A program made the translations under genes and the position numbers. From an uncultured Chloroflexota bacterium (GTDB taxonomy: Bacteria; Chloroflexota; Anaerolineae; Aggregatilineales; Phototrophicaceae), in contig CAIVEA010000519.1 in assembly GCA_903904765.1 (NCBI GenBank), positions 1 through 8,798 on the forward strand: a stretch of 8,798 nucleotides of DNA. The letters are read 5' to 3'. This document shows positions 1 to 6,871 of the stretch, one piece after another. Numbering within the stretch: the first letter of the stretch is position 1; the number at the start of each line of letters is the position of its first letter. The notes beneath the pieces are model-generated. The model saw only the letters and a list, made by a program, of their open reading frames with translations, did not search any database and was not told the DNA's origin.

Positions 1-81
1 ACACTTATTGAGTATCTATGCAAAGTTCAGATTTGTTTAGAAAAGCAACGCGCAGCACACCGTACAGGCAGCAAAAATCGT

Positions 82-771
82 ATGCAGGAACAAACAGTTG
101 CGATCAAAGGCATCAAAGATGGCCTGCTGGTATCGCTTAGCCCTACCGAAGAATGGTTAGCTATCACCGCAGACCTCGCTGCGCGGATTGATCAGCAAGC
201 GTCGTTCTTTGCCGGGGCACGAATCACCGTTGATCTGGGTGAACGACCTGTTCCCAAGCACGAACTGGGCACGCTGAAGGCGCTGCTGGAACGACGTGGT
301 TTGACACTGTGGGCAGTGCTGAGCGACAGTTCCACGACGATTGATGCGGCGATGGCGCTTGATCTGAAAGCTAGCACCGCCAACCCCATCCCCGGACGGG
401 AATCCAGCGAAGGCACAGAGGTGAGTTCGCAGGAAGAAGGCGGGGTGGGTCTGATGATTAAGCGGACGCTCCGTTCAGGGCGCAGTGTGCGGAGCGCAGG
501 TCATGTGGTCGTGTATGGTGATGTGAACCCCGGCGCGGAAATCGTGGCAGCGGGCGACATCATCGTATGGGGACGATTGCGGGGGATTGTTCATGCTGGC
601 TCGGATGGCGACGAAACCGCTGTGGTGTGTGCGCTGGATATGAACCCCACCCAACTGCGTATTGCTAGTTACATCACCACGTCACCCCCCGAAAAGCGCC
701 GGAAGCCCAGCCCGGAAACGGCTTCGGTACGCAAGGGGCAAATTGTGGTTGAAACGTGGTCAACCGGATAG
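82..771 (+). CDS. minC: Septum site-determining protein MinC
   Basis: MinC inhibits FtsZ polymerisation and, recruited to the membrane by MinD, blocks division away from midcell. The 229-residue product is of normal family length. Residues 1 to about 100 fit the FtsZ-inhibiting N-terminal domain. A charged, Gly/Ser-rich linker (about 103-122) follows. Residues 124-229 are the C-terminal right-handed beta-helix that dimerises and binds MinD. It carries the hallmark series RSGR (131-134), GDVNPGAE (146-153), AAGDIIVWGRLRG (156-168), close to the RSGQ...GDV..GAE...G.I.V.G.LRG pattern of characterised MinC proteins. The ATG at 82 has no strong Shine-Dalgarno sequence. The 81 bases upstream hold no other gene and no promoter I would defend, so the gene may be read from upstream. 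minD starts 13 bases after its stop, so the two are surely co-transcribed. Confidence 0.95.
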   Translation: MQEQTVAIKGIKDGLLVSLSPTEEWLAITADLAARIDQQASFFAGARITVDLGERPVPKHELGTLKALLERRGLTLWAVLSDSSTTIDAAMALDLKASTANPIPGRESSEGTEVSSQEEGGVGLMIKRTLRSGRSVRSAGHVVVYGDVNPGAEIVAAGDIIVWGRLRGIVHAGSDGDETAVVCALDMNPTQLRIASYITTSPPEKRRKPSPETASVRKGQIVVETWSTG

Positions 772-784
772 AAAGGGACTCGGC

Positions 785-1594
785 ATGGGGGCAAAAGTCA
801 TTACCATCACATCGGGTAAAGGCGGCGTGGGTAAAACGACCACGACAGCTAACCTCGGAATCGCCTTCGCCCGTATGGGTAAGAAGGTGGTCGTCATTGA
901 TGCCGATGTGGGGTTGCGTAACCTCGACCTCATCATGGGGCTAGAAAACCGCATCGTCTATGATCTGGTGGATGTAATCGAAGGGCGCTGCCAGCTACGG
1001 CAGGCCATGATTAAACATAAGCAATTCGCAGAATTGTTCCTCATCCCGTCCGCACAGACCCGCGACAAAACAGCGGTCAGCCCTGCCGACATGGTACAGA
1101 TCGCAGACAAACTGCGCCCCGAATTTGACTACATCCTGATCGACTCGCCAGCAGGTATCGAGCGCGGCTTCCGCAACGCCATCGCCCCGGCGGACGAAGT
1201 GCTGATCGTCACCAACCCCGAAGTCTCCGCTGTGCGCGATGCAGACCGCATCATTGGCCTGCTAGAAGCCAACAACAAAGGGCCGGGCAAACTCATCCTG
1301 AACCGCGTGAAAGCCGAAATGGTACGTAAAGGCGAAATGCTATCGGCAGATGATGTGACGGACATCCTCGCTATCAAGTTAGTCGGCATTGTACCGGAAG
1401 ATGAGACCGTCATCCCGGCTTCCAACAGCGGCGTGCCGGTAACGCTGAACGAAAATTCCAAAGCGGGTATTGCCTTCCGCAACATCTCCCGCCGCTTGAC
1501 AGGTGAAGAAGTGCCGTTCATGCAGTTGGAAGAATCGGGTACGTTCTTGCAGCGCCTCATGCGGTTGTTCACCGGCAGTCCGTCGTCCGACTAA
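785..1594 (+). CDS. minD: Septum site-determining ATPase MinD
   Basis: MinD is a membrane-cycling ParA/MinD-family ATPase that carries MinC to the membrane and is released by MinE. The 269-residue product has the deviant Walker A loop GKGGVGKTT (11-19) with signature lysine K12 and catalytic-loop K17. It also has switch I DADVGLRNLDL (39-49) and Walker B YILIDSPAG (116-124, D120). The C-terminal amphipathic segment FLQRLMRLF (254-262) fits the membrane-targeting sequence. I chose the ATG at 785 because the conserved MinD N terminus begins there, with GAAAGGGA just upstream. The same frame is open back to 662, but that would add 41 residues overlapping minC with no family match. The gene ends in tandem stops TAATAA, 16 bases before minE. 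Confidence 0.97.
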   Translation: MGAKVITITSGKGGVGKTTTTANLGIAFARMGKKVVVIDADVGLRNLDLIMGLENRIVYDLVDVIEGRCQLRQAMIKHKQFAELFLIPSAQTRDKTAVSPADMVQIADKLRPEFDYILIDSPAGIERGFRNAIAPADEVLIVTNPEVSAVRDADRIIGLLEANNKGPGKLILNRVKAEMVRKGEMLSADDVTDILAIKLVGIVPEDETVIPASNSGVPVTLNENSKAGIAFRNISRRLTGEEVPFMQLEESGTFLQRLMRLFTGSPSSD

Positions 1595-1610
1595 TAAAGG
1601 GGTTGGAATA

Positions 1611-1946
1611 ATGGCAGGATTCTTCGACCGCTTGCGCGGACGCGCTTCCGGCAAAGGCAGCAGCAGCGCCGCGAAAGAACGTCTACAGTTCATTCTGGTG
1701 CATGACCGCATCAATCTGCCGCCGGAACGCCTGCAAGCCATGAAGCAGGAAATTCTGGCAGTGATCTCGCGCTATGTGGATGTGGACAGCGAAAACGTGG
1801 ACATCGCGCTGGAACAGCGTGACCGCGACAGCCTGATCGTGGCGGAAATCCCGTTCACAGGTGGGAATGAGCGCGACGAAGCTCGCCGCCGATTGGCCTC
1901 CGATACGCGGGGCAAGCCGGTGGATAACAACACTGACGACGGCTAA
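1611..1946 (+). CDS. minE: Cell division topological specificity factor MinE
   Basis: MinE stimulates MinD ATPase and drives the Min pattern that leaves midcell free for the Z ring. The 111-residue product shows the amphipathic N-terminal membrane-binding segment (AGFFDRLRGR, 2-11). The anti-MinCD contact region AKERLQFILVHDR (21-33) follows, then the dimerising topological-specificity domain (about 35-85). The ATG at 1611 has AAAGGGG at 1596-1602 with an 8-base spacer. At 111 residues it is longer than the roughly 88 of E. coli MinE. The extra length is a Ser/Gly-containing insert near 13-19 and a polar tail from about residue 85, ending in an Asn/Asp-rich stretch. It is the third gene of minCDE, and its presence makes an oscillating MinE-type system likely rather than a DivIVA-anchored one. 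Confidence 0.95.
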   Translation: MAGFFDRLRGRASGKGSSSAAKERLQFILVHDRINLPPERLQAMKQEILAVISRYVDVDSENVDIALEQRDRDSLIVAEIPFTGGNERDEARRRLASDTRGKPVDNNTDDG

Positions 1947-1979
1947 GCCCTTCTCCCCTACCCGGCAGAAGGCTATAAT
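1946..1979 (+). promoter_or_regulatory. Candidate rodA promoter overlapping a hairpin
   Basis: A perfect TATAAT lies at 1974-1979, with a weak -35-like TTCTCC at 1951-1956 and a 17-base spacer. Transcription would begin about 25 bases before the rodA ATG. The same bases form an imperfect inverted repeat: AGCCcTTCT (1946-1954) pairs with AGAAGGCT (1967-1974) with one bulged C. This could be a weak terminator for minE or simply a dyad over the promoter. The -10 match is seen directly; promoter activity is inferred. Confidence 0.4.
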
Positions 1980-2013
1980 CCAGCGCACATCGAAATGATG
2001 TTTCGAGGTGTGC

Positions 2014-3108
2014 ATGTCTCGTGGACAATTCTGGCGACATTTTGATTGGATTCTGTTCGGCACAACTGTTGCGCTCATCATCTTCGGCATTCTGATGATC
2101 CGCAGCGCCACCACCGGCGCGATTGACCCCGACCTCATCAGCCGTGTTCCTGACCAGATACGCTACGCCGTGATCGGCCTCGTGGTGGTGTTCGCGCTGG
2201 CAGCGGTGGATTACCGTTTGCTAGGTGGACTGCATCTCTGGCTGTACCTCATCATGGTGGCGTTGCTGATTCTGGTGCGGTTTCTGGGCGTGGAAGGCGA
2301 CGCCGGTTCGCAGCGGTGGATTAACCTCGGCATCCGCATTCAACCGTCGGAAATCGGCAAAATCCTCATCATCATCACACTTGGCTACCACTTGTCGCAA
2401 AACTACCAGAAGCTCGGCAGTTTGAGCGCGGTAGGGCGCTCGTTGATGCACATGTCCGTCCCCACCGGCCTGATCTTTTTGCAGCCCAACCTCGGCACAA
2501 CGATTGTGTTCATGGTGATCTGGTTCACGATGATCTGGGCAGCCGGATTGCGGCTGAAACACATCGGCCTGTTCGTGATGATCTTGCTAATCGCCGCGCC
2601 AATTGTGTGGACGCAGATGGAAGATTACCAGAAATCGCGCATCACCACCTTCATCAACCCGGAAGGCGACCCGGACGCGCAATTCAACATCCGGCAGGCG
2701 CTCATCAGCATCGGCTCTGGCGGGCTGGTGGGCAAAGGCTATGCCAACGGCACACAGAGCCAGTTACGTTTCCTGCGCGTGCGCCATACCGATTTCATCT
2801 TCAGCGTGATCGCCGAAGAATTTGGCTTTATGGGTGGACTCGCAATCATGGGGGCGCTTAGCATCGTAATTCTGCGTATCCTACGCGGGGCACGCAACGC
2901 AGTTGACCCGCTGGGTAGCCTGATCTGCTATGGCGTGGCGGCCATCATCTTCTTCCAAACGGTCGTTTCCATCGGCATGAATTTGAACATCTTACCCGTG
3001 ACGGGTTTGGTGCTACCATTCGTCAGTTCGGGCGGCACGTCGTTACTCTCGATGCTGGCGGGAATCGGCCTCGCGGAAAGCGTGATTATCCGCTGCCGCC
3101 GCGTGTAA
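2014..3108 (+). CDS. rodA: RodA-type SEDS peptidoglycan glycosyltransferase
   Basis: SEDS proteins polymerise lipid II into glycan strands, paired with a class B PBP; RodA serves elongation and FtsW division. The 364-residue, multi-helix membrane protein has about ten hydrophobic segments and the family blocks GSQRWINLG (98-106), PSEIGKI (111-117) and QPNLGTT (157-163). It also has LRFLRVRHTDFIFSVIAEEFG (251-271), where D260 aligns with the catalytic Asp of RodA, and ILPVTGLVLPFVSSGGTSLL (326-345). The PVTG form of the last block favours RodA over FtsW, which usually has P..G in a different setting. The start is ATG 2014 with GAGGTG at 2005-2010, a short 3-base spacer. A GTG at 2008 would add two residues but would sit inside that site. 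minCDE immediately upstream is a known neighbourhood for rodA. FtsW remains an alternative name. Confidence 0.88.
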   Translation: MSRGQFWRHFDWILFGTTVALIIFGILMIRSATTGAIDPDLISRVPDQIRYAVIGLVVVFALAAVDYRLLGGLHLWLYLIMVALLILVRFLGVEGDAGSQRWINLGIRIQPSEIGKILIIITLGYHLSQNYQKLGSLSAVGRSLMHMSVPTGLIFLQPNLGTTIVFMVIWFTMIWAAGLRLKHIGLFVMILLIAAPIVWTQMEDYQKSRITTFINPEGDPDAQFNIRQALISIGSGGLVGKGYANGTQSQLRFLRVRHTDFIFSVIAEEFGFMGGLAIMGALSIVILRILRGARNAVDPLGSLICYGVAAIIFFQTVVSIGMNLNILPVTGLVLPFVSSGGTSLLSMLAGIGLAESVIIRCRRV

Positions 3109-3115
3109 GCGCAAC

Positions 3116-3147
3116 GGGTGAGGCCGGGAAATTGTCCGTCCTCACCC
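3116..3147 (+). terminator. GC-rich hairpin after rodA, possible terminator
   Basis: GGGTGAGG (3116-3123) pairs perfectly with CCTCACCC (3140-3147). The stem continues after one mismatch as CGGG/TCCG around an AAATTG loop. It begins 8 bases after the rodA stop. What follows is pyrimidine-rich (CTCCCCTACCC at 3147-3157) and is not a run of T, so it is not a textbook intrinsic terminator. The remaining gap to gltX (3158-3216) holds only weak promoter-like matches, for example TG-T-TGTAAC at 3171-3179, with no convincing -35. Confidence 0.45.
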
Positions 3148-3216
3148 TCCCCTACCCTTCTATGCCCCTCTGTTGTAACATGAATACCCCTTCTACGATT
3201 TTTTGAGGAGTGTTCT

Positions 3217-4707
3217 GTGACCGATTCTGCCGCGCGTCCCGTGCGGACACGATTCGCCCCTAGCCCTACGGGGTCGCTGCACATCGGCGGCCTGCGTACC
3301 GCCCTGTTCAACTGGCTATTCGCCCGTCATCACGGCGGCCAATTCATCCTCCGCATCGAGGACACCGACCAGAACCGCTTCGATCCTACCGCGCTCACGA
3401 CGCTGATGGAAGCGCTACGCTGGTCAGGTCTGCAATGGGATGAAGGGCCAGAAGTAAACGGGCCGTTTGCGCCCTATGTGCAATCGGAACGGTTGACGGG
3501 GTATCAGCAACAGGCGGCGTGGCTGGTGGAACAGGGCAAAGCCTACAAGTGCTTCTGCTCCAGCGAACGGCTGAAGCAGGTCAACGAAGCCAAAACTGCC
3601 AACGGCGAACCGCCCGGCTATGACCGCTTCTGCCGCCATCTCACACCGGCAGAGGTGGCCGAACGCGAAGCACAGGGGCAGAAATACGTGATTCGCTTCA
3701 AGATGCCACTGGAAGGGCAAACGGTGGTGCTGGATGCGATTCGCGGTGAAACGACCTTCGAGAACAGTATGCAGCAGGATATGGTGCTGCTCAAGTCCGA
3801 TGGCTTCCCGACGTATCATCTGGCGCATGTGGTGGATGACCACGCGATGCAGATTTCGCACGTCATGCGTGCCGTCGAGTGGTTCCCGTCCTTCCCTTTG
3901 CACTGGCAAATCTGGGAGGCATTCGGCTGGGAAAAGCCGATCTTCGCGCATCTGCCCGTCCTGCTGAACCCAAACGGCAAAGGCAAAATGAGCAAGCGCA
4001 ACCCGCCCAAAGACAAGTTCGGCAACATTATTCCGGTGATGGTGCATGACTATATGCGCGGCGGCTATTTGCCGGAAGCCATGAACAACTTCCTGACCAA
4101 CATCGGCTGGAACTTCGGCGACGAGCGCGAATTCTTCAGCATGGCGGAAGCTATCGAACGCTTCGACCTGACGCGCATCAATCCTGCCAACAGCGCCTTC
4201 CCGGTGGAAAAGCTGGAATGGCTGAACGGCGAGCATATCCGCGCCCTACCCGTAGATGAACTGGCCTCCCGGCTGCGCGGCGTGTTCGCGGCGGCGGGGA
4301 TGACCGCGCAGGAAGATCGGCTGCGACAGGTCGCGCCGCTGCTACAAATCCGCCTGAAGCGCCTAACCGATGCGGTGGCCATGGCGGGGTTCTTCTTCCG
4401 CGATGAGTTCACACCGCCGCCCGCCGAACACCTCATCCAGAAGAAGATGGATGCAGCGCAAACGCGGCAGGCATTGGAACGGGGTATCACGGCACTGGCC
4501 TCCCTGACCGACTTCAGCCACGCCAGCCAGCAAGCCGCGCTCGAACCGCTGACGGCGGAACTGGGACTGAGCAACAGCCAGTTGTTCGGGGTGCTGCGCG
4601 TGGCTGTGACCGGACAACAGGTGTCCACGCCGCTGTTCGAGACAATGGAAATCTTCGGGCAGGCGGCATCGTTGGAACGGCTGCGTTCTTCGCTGACGAA
4701 TCTGTGA
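3217..4707 (+). CDS. gltX: Glutamyl-tRNA synthetase (GluRS)
   Basis: This class I synthetase attaches glutamate to tRNA-Glu in the cytoplasm; non-discriminating forms also charge tRNA-Gln with Glu for GatCAB. The 496-residue product has PSPTGSLHIGGLRTALFN (15-32, HIGH-type motif) and a CFC...CRH zinc-ribbon pattern (C112, C114, C139, H141). It has KGKMSKR (255-261, KMSKS motif) and a C-terminal helical anticodon-binding region ending in a typical V.TG....PLFE block (463-475). The start is a GTG at 3217 with GAGGAG at 3205-3210 and a 6-base spacer. The usual RGEEWL.STP.H block reads HVMRAVEWFPSFPLH here (215-229), a visible deviation. The KMSKR motif is followed by an extended NPPKDKFGN segment. 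The gene is followed by tRNA-Gln and convergent glnS, so the cell has direct Gln charging and this GluRS may be the discriminating type; sequence alone does not settle that. Confidence 0.95.
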   Translation: MTDSAARPVRTRFAPSPTGSLHIGGLRTALFNWLFARHHGGQFILRIEDTDQNRFDPTALTTLMEALRWSGLQWDEGPEVNGPFAPYVQSERLTGYQQQAAWLVEQGKAYKCFCSSERLKQVNEAKTANGEPPGYDRFCRHLTPAEVAEREAQGQKYVIRFKMPLEGQTVVLDAIRGETTFENSMQQDMVLLKSDGFPTYHLAHVVDDHAMQISHVMRAVEWFPSFPLHWQIWEAFGWEKPIFAHLPVLLNPNGKGKMSKRNPPKDKFGNIIPVMVHDYMRGGYLPEAMNNFLTNIGWNFGDEREFFSMAEAIERFDLTRINPANSAFPVEKLEWLNGEHIRALPVDELASRLRGVFAAAGMTAQEDRLRQVAPLLQIRLKRLTDAVAMAGFFFRDEFTPPPAEHLIQKKMDAAQTRQALERGITALASLTDFSHASQQAALEPLTAELGLSNSQLFGVLRVAVTGQQVSTPLFETMEIFGQAASLERLRSSLTNL

Positions 4708-4736
4708 GGATGCGGCGAAGAAGCCACAACCAACAC

Positions 4737-4765
4737 TTGAAATGAGGCGCGGGGCATGCTAGACT
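4737..4765 (+). promoter_or_regulatory. Promoter of the tRNA-Gln gene
   Basis: TTGAAA (4737-4742) and TAGACT (4760-4765) are separated by exactly 17 bases, and a TG one base before the -10 (4757-4758) gives an extended -10. The predicted start, near 4772, is about 11 bases before the mature tRNA. The bases between the -10 and the start (ACGCCCC) form a GC-rich discriminator, as at stable-RNA promoters under stringent control. CGGGGC (4750-4755) and GCCCCG (4768-4773) form a dyad around the -10 box. Confidence 0.75.
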
Positions 4766-4782
4766 ACGCCCCGTCAGTATAT

Positions 4783-4853
4783 TGGGGGATAGTTCAACGG
4801 TAGAACGACAGGTTCTGGCCCTGCTGATCTTGGTTCGAATCCAGGTCCCCCAG
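4783..4853 (+). tRNA. tRNA-Gln (anticodon CUG)
   Basis: The gene folds as a full cloverleaf. The acceptor is TGGGGGA (4783-4789) with TCCCCCA (4846-4852), discriminator G4853. The D stem is GTTC/GAAC (4792-4795, 4803-4806) around AACGGTA. The anticodon stem is ACAGG/CCTGC (4808-4812, 4820-4824) around TTCTGGC. The T arm is CTTGG-TTCGAAT-CCAGG (4829-4845). The anticodon CTG (4815-4817) reads CAG. The U1-A72 pair, G-C pairs 2 and 3, and G73 match known GlnRS identity elements. CCA is not encoded (CA, then A-rich sequence follows), so the 3' end needs CCA addition. Oddities are G37 and C38 where Gln tRNAs usually have A37 and U38, an A27-C43 mismatch at the base of the anticodon stem, and a 4-base variable loop. 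A cognate glnS lies just downstream on the other strand. Confidence 0.93.
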
Positions 4854-4860
4854 CAAAATA

Positions 4861-4891
4861 AAACGCCAATGGCAACCCCATCGGCGTTTTT
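4861..4891 (+). terminator. Intrinsic terminator of tRNA-Gln
   Basis: CGCC (4864-4867) and ATGG (4869-4872) pair with CCAT (4878-4881) and GGCG (4883-4886), with one A/C mismatch and a 5-base loop. Flanking AAA/TTT pairs extend the stem, and it runs into TTTTTGTTT. This is a classic U-tract terminator 8 bases after the tRNA. Confidence 0.85.
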
Positions 4892-4925
4892 GTTTGCATG
4901 CTCGGATGCCCATCACGCACAACAA

Positions 4926-4965
4926 AAAAGACCTCCCGGGCGAACATCCTCCCTGAAGGTCTTTT
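4926..4965 (-). terminator. Terminator of glnS (probably bidirectional)
   Basis: AAAAGACCT (4926-4934) pairs perfectly with AGGTCTTTT (4957-4965) across a 22-base loop. Read on the minus strand it lies 21 bases after the glnS stop and ends in a T run of six. Read on the plus strand it ends in TTTT, so it could also back up the tRNA terminator. A short perfect palindrome, CGTTAA-T-TTAACG (4966-4978), separates it from the glnS stop. Confidence 0.75.
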
Positions 4966-4986
4966 CGTTAATTTAACGGAACGGCG

Positions 4987-6705
4987 TTACTGCGATTTCT
5001 GCTGCTTCGCCCAATCGTCGCGCAGGGTGACAGTGCGGTTAAAGACCAGCGTCCCCCCCTGCGTATCGGGGTCAACCGAGAAGTAGCCGAGGCGCTCGAA
5101 CTGGTAGCCTGTGCCGGCCTGCGCGTTCGCCAGCGAAGGTTCGACCTTGCAACCCGTCACCACGTCCAGCGAATCCGGGCTGATGTCGCTCACAAAATCG
5201 CTGCCTTCTTCGTCACCGGGAAACGGCTTGCTGAACAAATGGCTGTACAGGCGCACTTCGGCATCCAGTGCCTGCGCCGCCGAAACCCAATGAATGGTGG
5301 CCTTCACCTTGCGACCATCCGGCGCTTCGCCGCCCTTCGTGGACGGATCATAGGTGCATCGCAGTTCAACCACGTTGCCAGCCGCATCCTTCACCACTTC
5401 CTCGCACTTGATGAAGTAGCCGTAGCGCAGGCGCACTTCGCGCCCCGGAGACAGGCGGTAGAACTTGTTCGGCGGGTTCTCCATGAAGTCGTCTTGCTCG
5501 ATGTACAGCACCTTCGAGAACGGCACTTCGCGGGTTCCAGCCGTCGGGTCTTCGGGGTTGTTCACCGCGCTCAGCATCTCGGTCTGGCCTTCAGGATAGT
5601 TGGTCAGCACCACCTTGATCGGCTTGATGACCGCCATCACACGGGCAGCGCGTTTGTTCAAATCCTGCCGGACGCAGTACTCCAGCATCGCCATCTCAGC
5701 AATGCTATTGCTCTTGGCAATACCAACCATTTCCACGAAATTCCGAATGGCTTCGGCGGTATAGCCGCGCCGCCGCAACCCGCTGATGGTGGGCATACGT
5801 GGGTCATCCCAACCGCGCACATGCCCCTCCTGCACCAACCGGATCAGCTTACGCTTGCTCAACACCGTGTAGTTCAGGTTCAAACGGGCAAATTCGATCT
5901 GCACCGGCTGGTAGATGCCCAGTGATTCGATGAACCAGTTATACAACGGCTTATGATCTTCAAATTCCAGTGTACAGATGGAATGGGTCACGCCTTCAAT
6001 CGAGTCCGACTGACCGTGTGCCCAATCGTACATCGGGTAGATGCACCACTTATCACCGGTGCGATGGTGGGTGGCATGCAGAATGCGGTATAGAACAGGG
6101 TCGCGCAGGTTGATGTTGGGCGAGGCCATGTCAATCTTGGCACGCAGTACGCACTCGCCCTCTTTGAACTCGCCTGCTTTCATACGCTCGAACAGGTCGA
6201 GATTTTCCTCAACCGACCGATTGCGATACGGGCTGTCCTTACCGGGCTTAGTCAGCGTCCCGCGATGCTCGCGGATTTCATCGGCAGTCAGATGGTCTAC
6301 ATAGGCTTTGCCGGCCTTAATCAACTGCACCGACCACTGATAAATCTGCTCGAAATAGTCCGATGCGTAGAAAATGCCCGCCCACTGGAAGCCCATCCAG
6401 CGCACATCATTGATGATCGAGTCAATGTATTCCTGTTCTTCTTTGACGGGGTTGGTGTCATCGAAGCGCAGGTTGCACTTGCCACCATATTCCTCCGCCA
6501 GACCGAAGTTCAAGCAGATGGACTTGGCGTGACCGATGTGCAGGTAGCCATTCGGTTCAGGAGGAAAACGAGTATGCACACGCCCGCCGTAGCGTCCGTT
6601 GCGGTTGTGCTCGTCTATAATTTCCTGAATGAAATTGCGACGCGGGGCTTCGGGGGCAGTCCCCCCGGACGCGGCAGCTTTCGGGTCGAGATCATCATGG
6701 GTCAT
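4987..6705 (-). CDS. glnS: Glutaminyl-tRNA synthetase (GlnRS)
   Basis: This class I synthetase attaches glutamine directly to tRNA-Gln, avoiding the GluRS/GatCAB route. The 572-residue product has [17 protein letters not shown] (46-62, HIGH motif) and LRFDDTNP (79-86). It has [20 protein letters not shown] (223-242) and VLSKRKL (281-287, the KMSKS equivalent as LSKR). Residues from about 350 onward are the two beta-barrel anticodon-binding domains typical of GlnRS, including [10 protein letters not shown] (398-407). The length is near the 554 residues of the E. coli enzyme, plus a poorly conserved N-terminal stretch of about 22 residues. The ATG at 6705 has AGGAG (complement of 6717-6721) at a slightly long 11-base spacing. 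GlnRS is patchily distributed in bacteria and is generally held to have entered them by transfer from eukaryotes. It converges on the tRNA-Gln gene, its substrate. Confidence 0.97.
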   Translation of the reverse strand: MTHDDLDPKAAASGGTAPEAPRRNFIQEIIDEHNRNGRYGGRVHTRFPPEPNGYLHIGHAKSICLNFGLAEEYGGKCNLRFDDTNPVKEEQEYIDSIINDVRWMGFQWAGIFYASDYFEQIYQWSVQLIKAGKAYVDHLTADEIREHRGTLTKPGKDSPYRNRSVEENLDLFERMKAGEFKEGECVLRAKIDMASPNINLRDPVLYRILHATHHRTGDKWCIYPMYDWAHGQSDSIEGVTHSICTLEFEDHKPLYNWFIESLGIYQPVQIEFARLNLNYTVLSKRKLIRLVQEGHVRGWDDPRMPTISGLRRRGYTAEAIRNFVEMVGIAKSNSIAEMAMLEYCVRQDLNKRAARVMAVIKPIKVVLTNYPEGQTEMLSAVNNPEDPTAGTREVPFSKVLYIEQDDFMENPPNKFYRLSPGREVRLRYGYFIKCEEVVKDAAGNVVELRCTYDPSTKGGEAPDGRKVKATIHWVSAAQALDAEVRLYSHLFSKPFPGDEEGSDFVSDISPDSLDVVTGCKVEPSLANAQAGTGYQFERLGYFSVDPDTQGGTLVFNRTVTLRDDWAKQQKSQ

Positions 6706-6746
6706 GGGAAGGCTTGCTCCTGATTCGTTCGGTGATGAACCGCCTT

Positions 6747-6776
6747 ACCATAGCGCGTTACCCGTCGATTTGACAA
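6747..6776 (-). promoter_or_regulatory. Candidate glnS promoter
   Basis: On the minus strand TTGTCA (complement of 6771-6776) and TATGGT (complement of 6747-6752) are separated by 18 bases. They lie about 42 bases upstream of the glnS start. Together with the hairpin further upstream this suggests glnS is transcribed on its own rather than from the gene behind it. Confidence 0.55.
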
Positions 6777-6825
6777 GATGGCGTTTGTACAAAAATGGAC
6801 TTTTTCGCTATGGATGGCAGCGGAA

Positions 6826-6862
6826 TCCTCCCCCTTGCACCGTATTTGCACAAGGGGGAGGA
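6826..6862 (-). terminator. 12-bp perfect hairpin after the ALDC-like gene
   Basis: TCCTCCCCCTTG (6826-6837) is perfectly complementary to CAAGGGGGAGGA (6851-6862) around a 13-base loop. It starts 9 bases past the stop of the minus-strand ALDC-like gene, so a terminator role is likely. No T run follows on the minus strand (ATTCCGCTGCC comes next), so it would act as a U-less terminator or as an RNA 3'-end stabiliser. Confidence 0.5.
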
Positions 6863-6871
6863 CGAAGGGGC

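Noticed and set aside
1..81. Possible minC promoter with TTGAGT at 8-13
   Set aside because: No acceptable -10 hexamer lies at a proper distance; the operon may be transcribed from outside the window.
662..784. Upstream in-frame ATG extending MinD by 41 residues
   Set aside because: The extension overlaps minC in another frame and has no MinD-like sequence, while the ATG at 785 has a good ribosome binding site at the conserved N terminus.
3424..4236. Long minus-strand open frame (270 codons) inside gltX
   Set aside because: It lies antisense to a certain GluRS gene, and its translation is low in recognisable motifs and rich in His/Arg, as expected for a shadow frame in GC-biased codons.
4782..4976. 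Short plus-strand open frame (64 codons) through the tRNA gene
   Set aside because: It reads through the tRNA cloverleaf and its terminator, so it is not a gene.
5239..5925. Plus-strand open frame (228 codons) opposite glnS
   Set aside because: It is fully antisense to glnS, with no ribosome binding site and no protein-like pattern.
6784..6793. Palindrome TTTGTACAAA upstream of glnS
   Set aside because: A single 10-base palindrome upstream of the candidate glnS promoter, with no second copy; too weak to call an operator.
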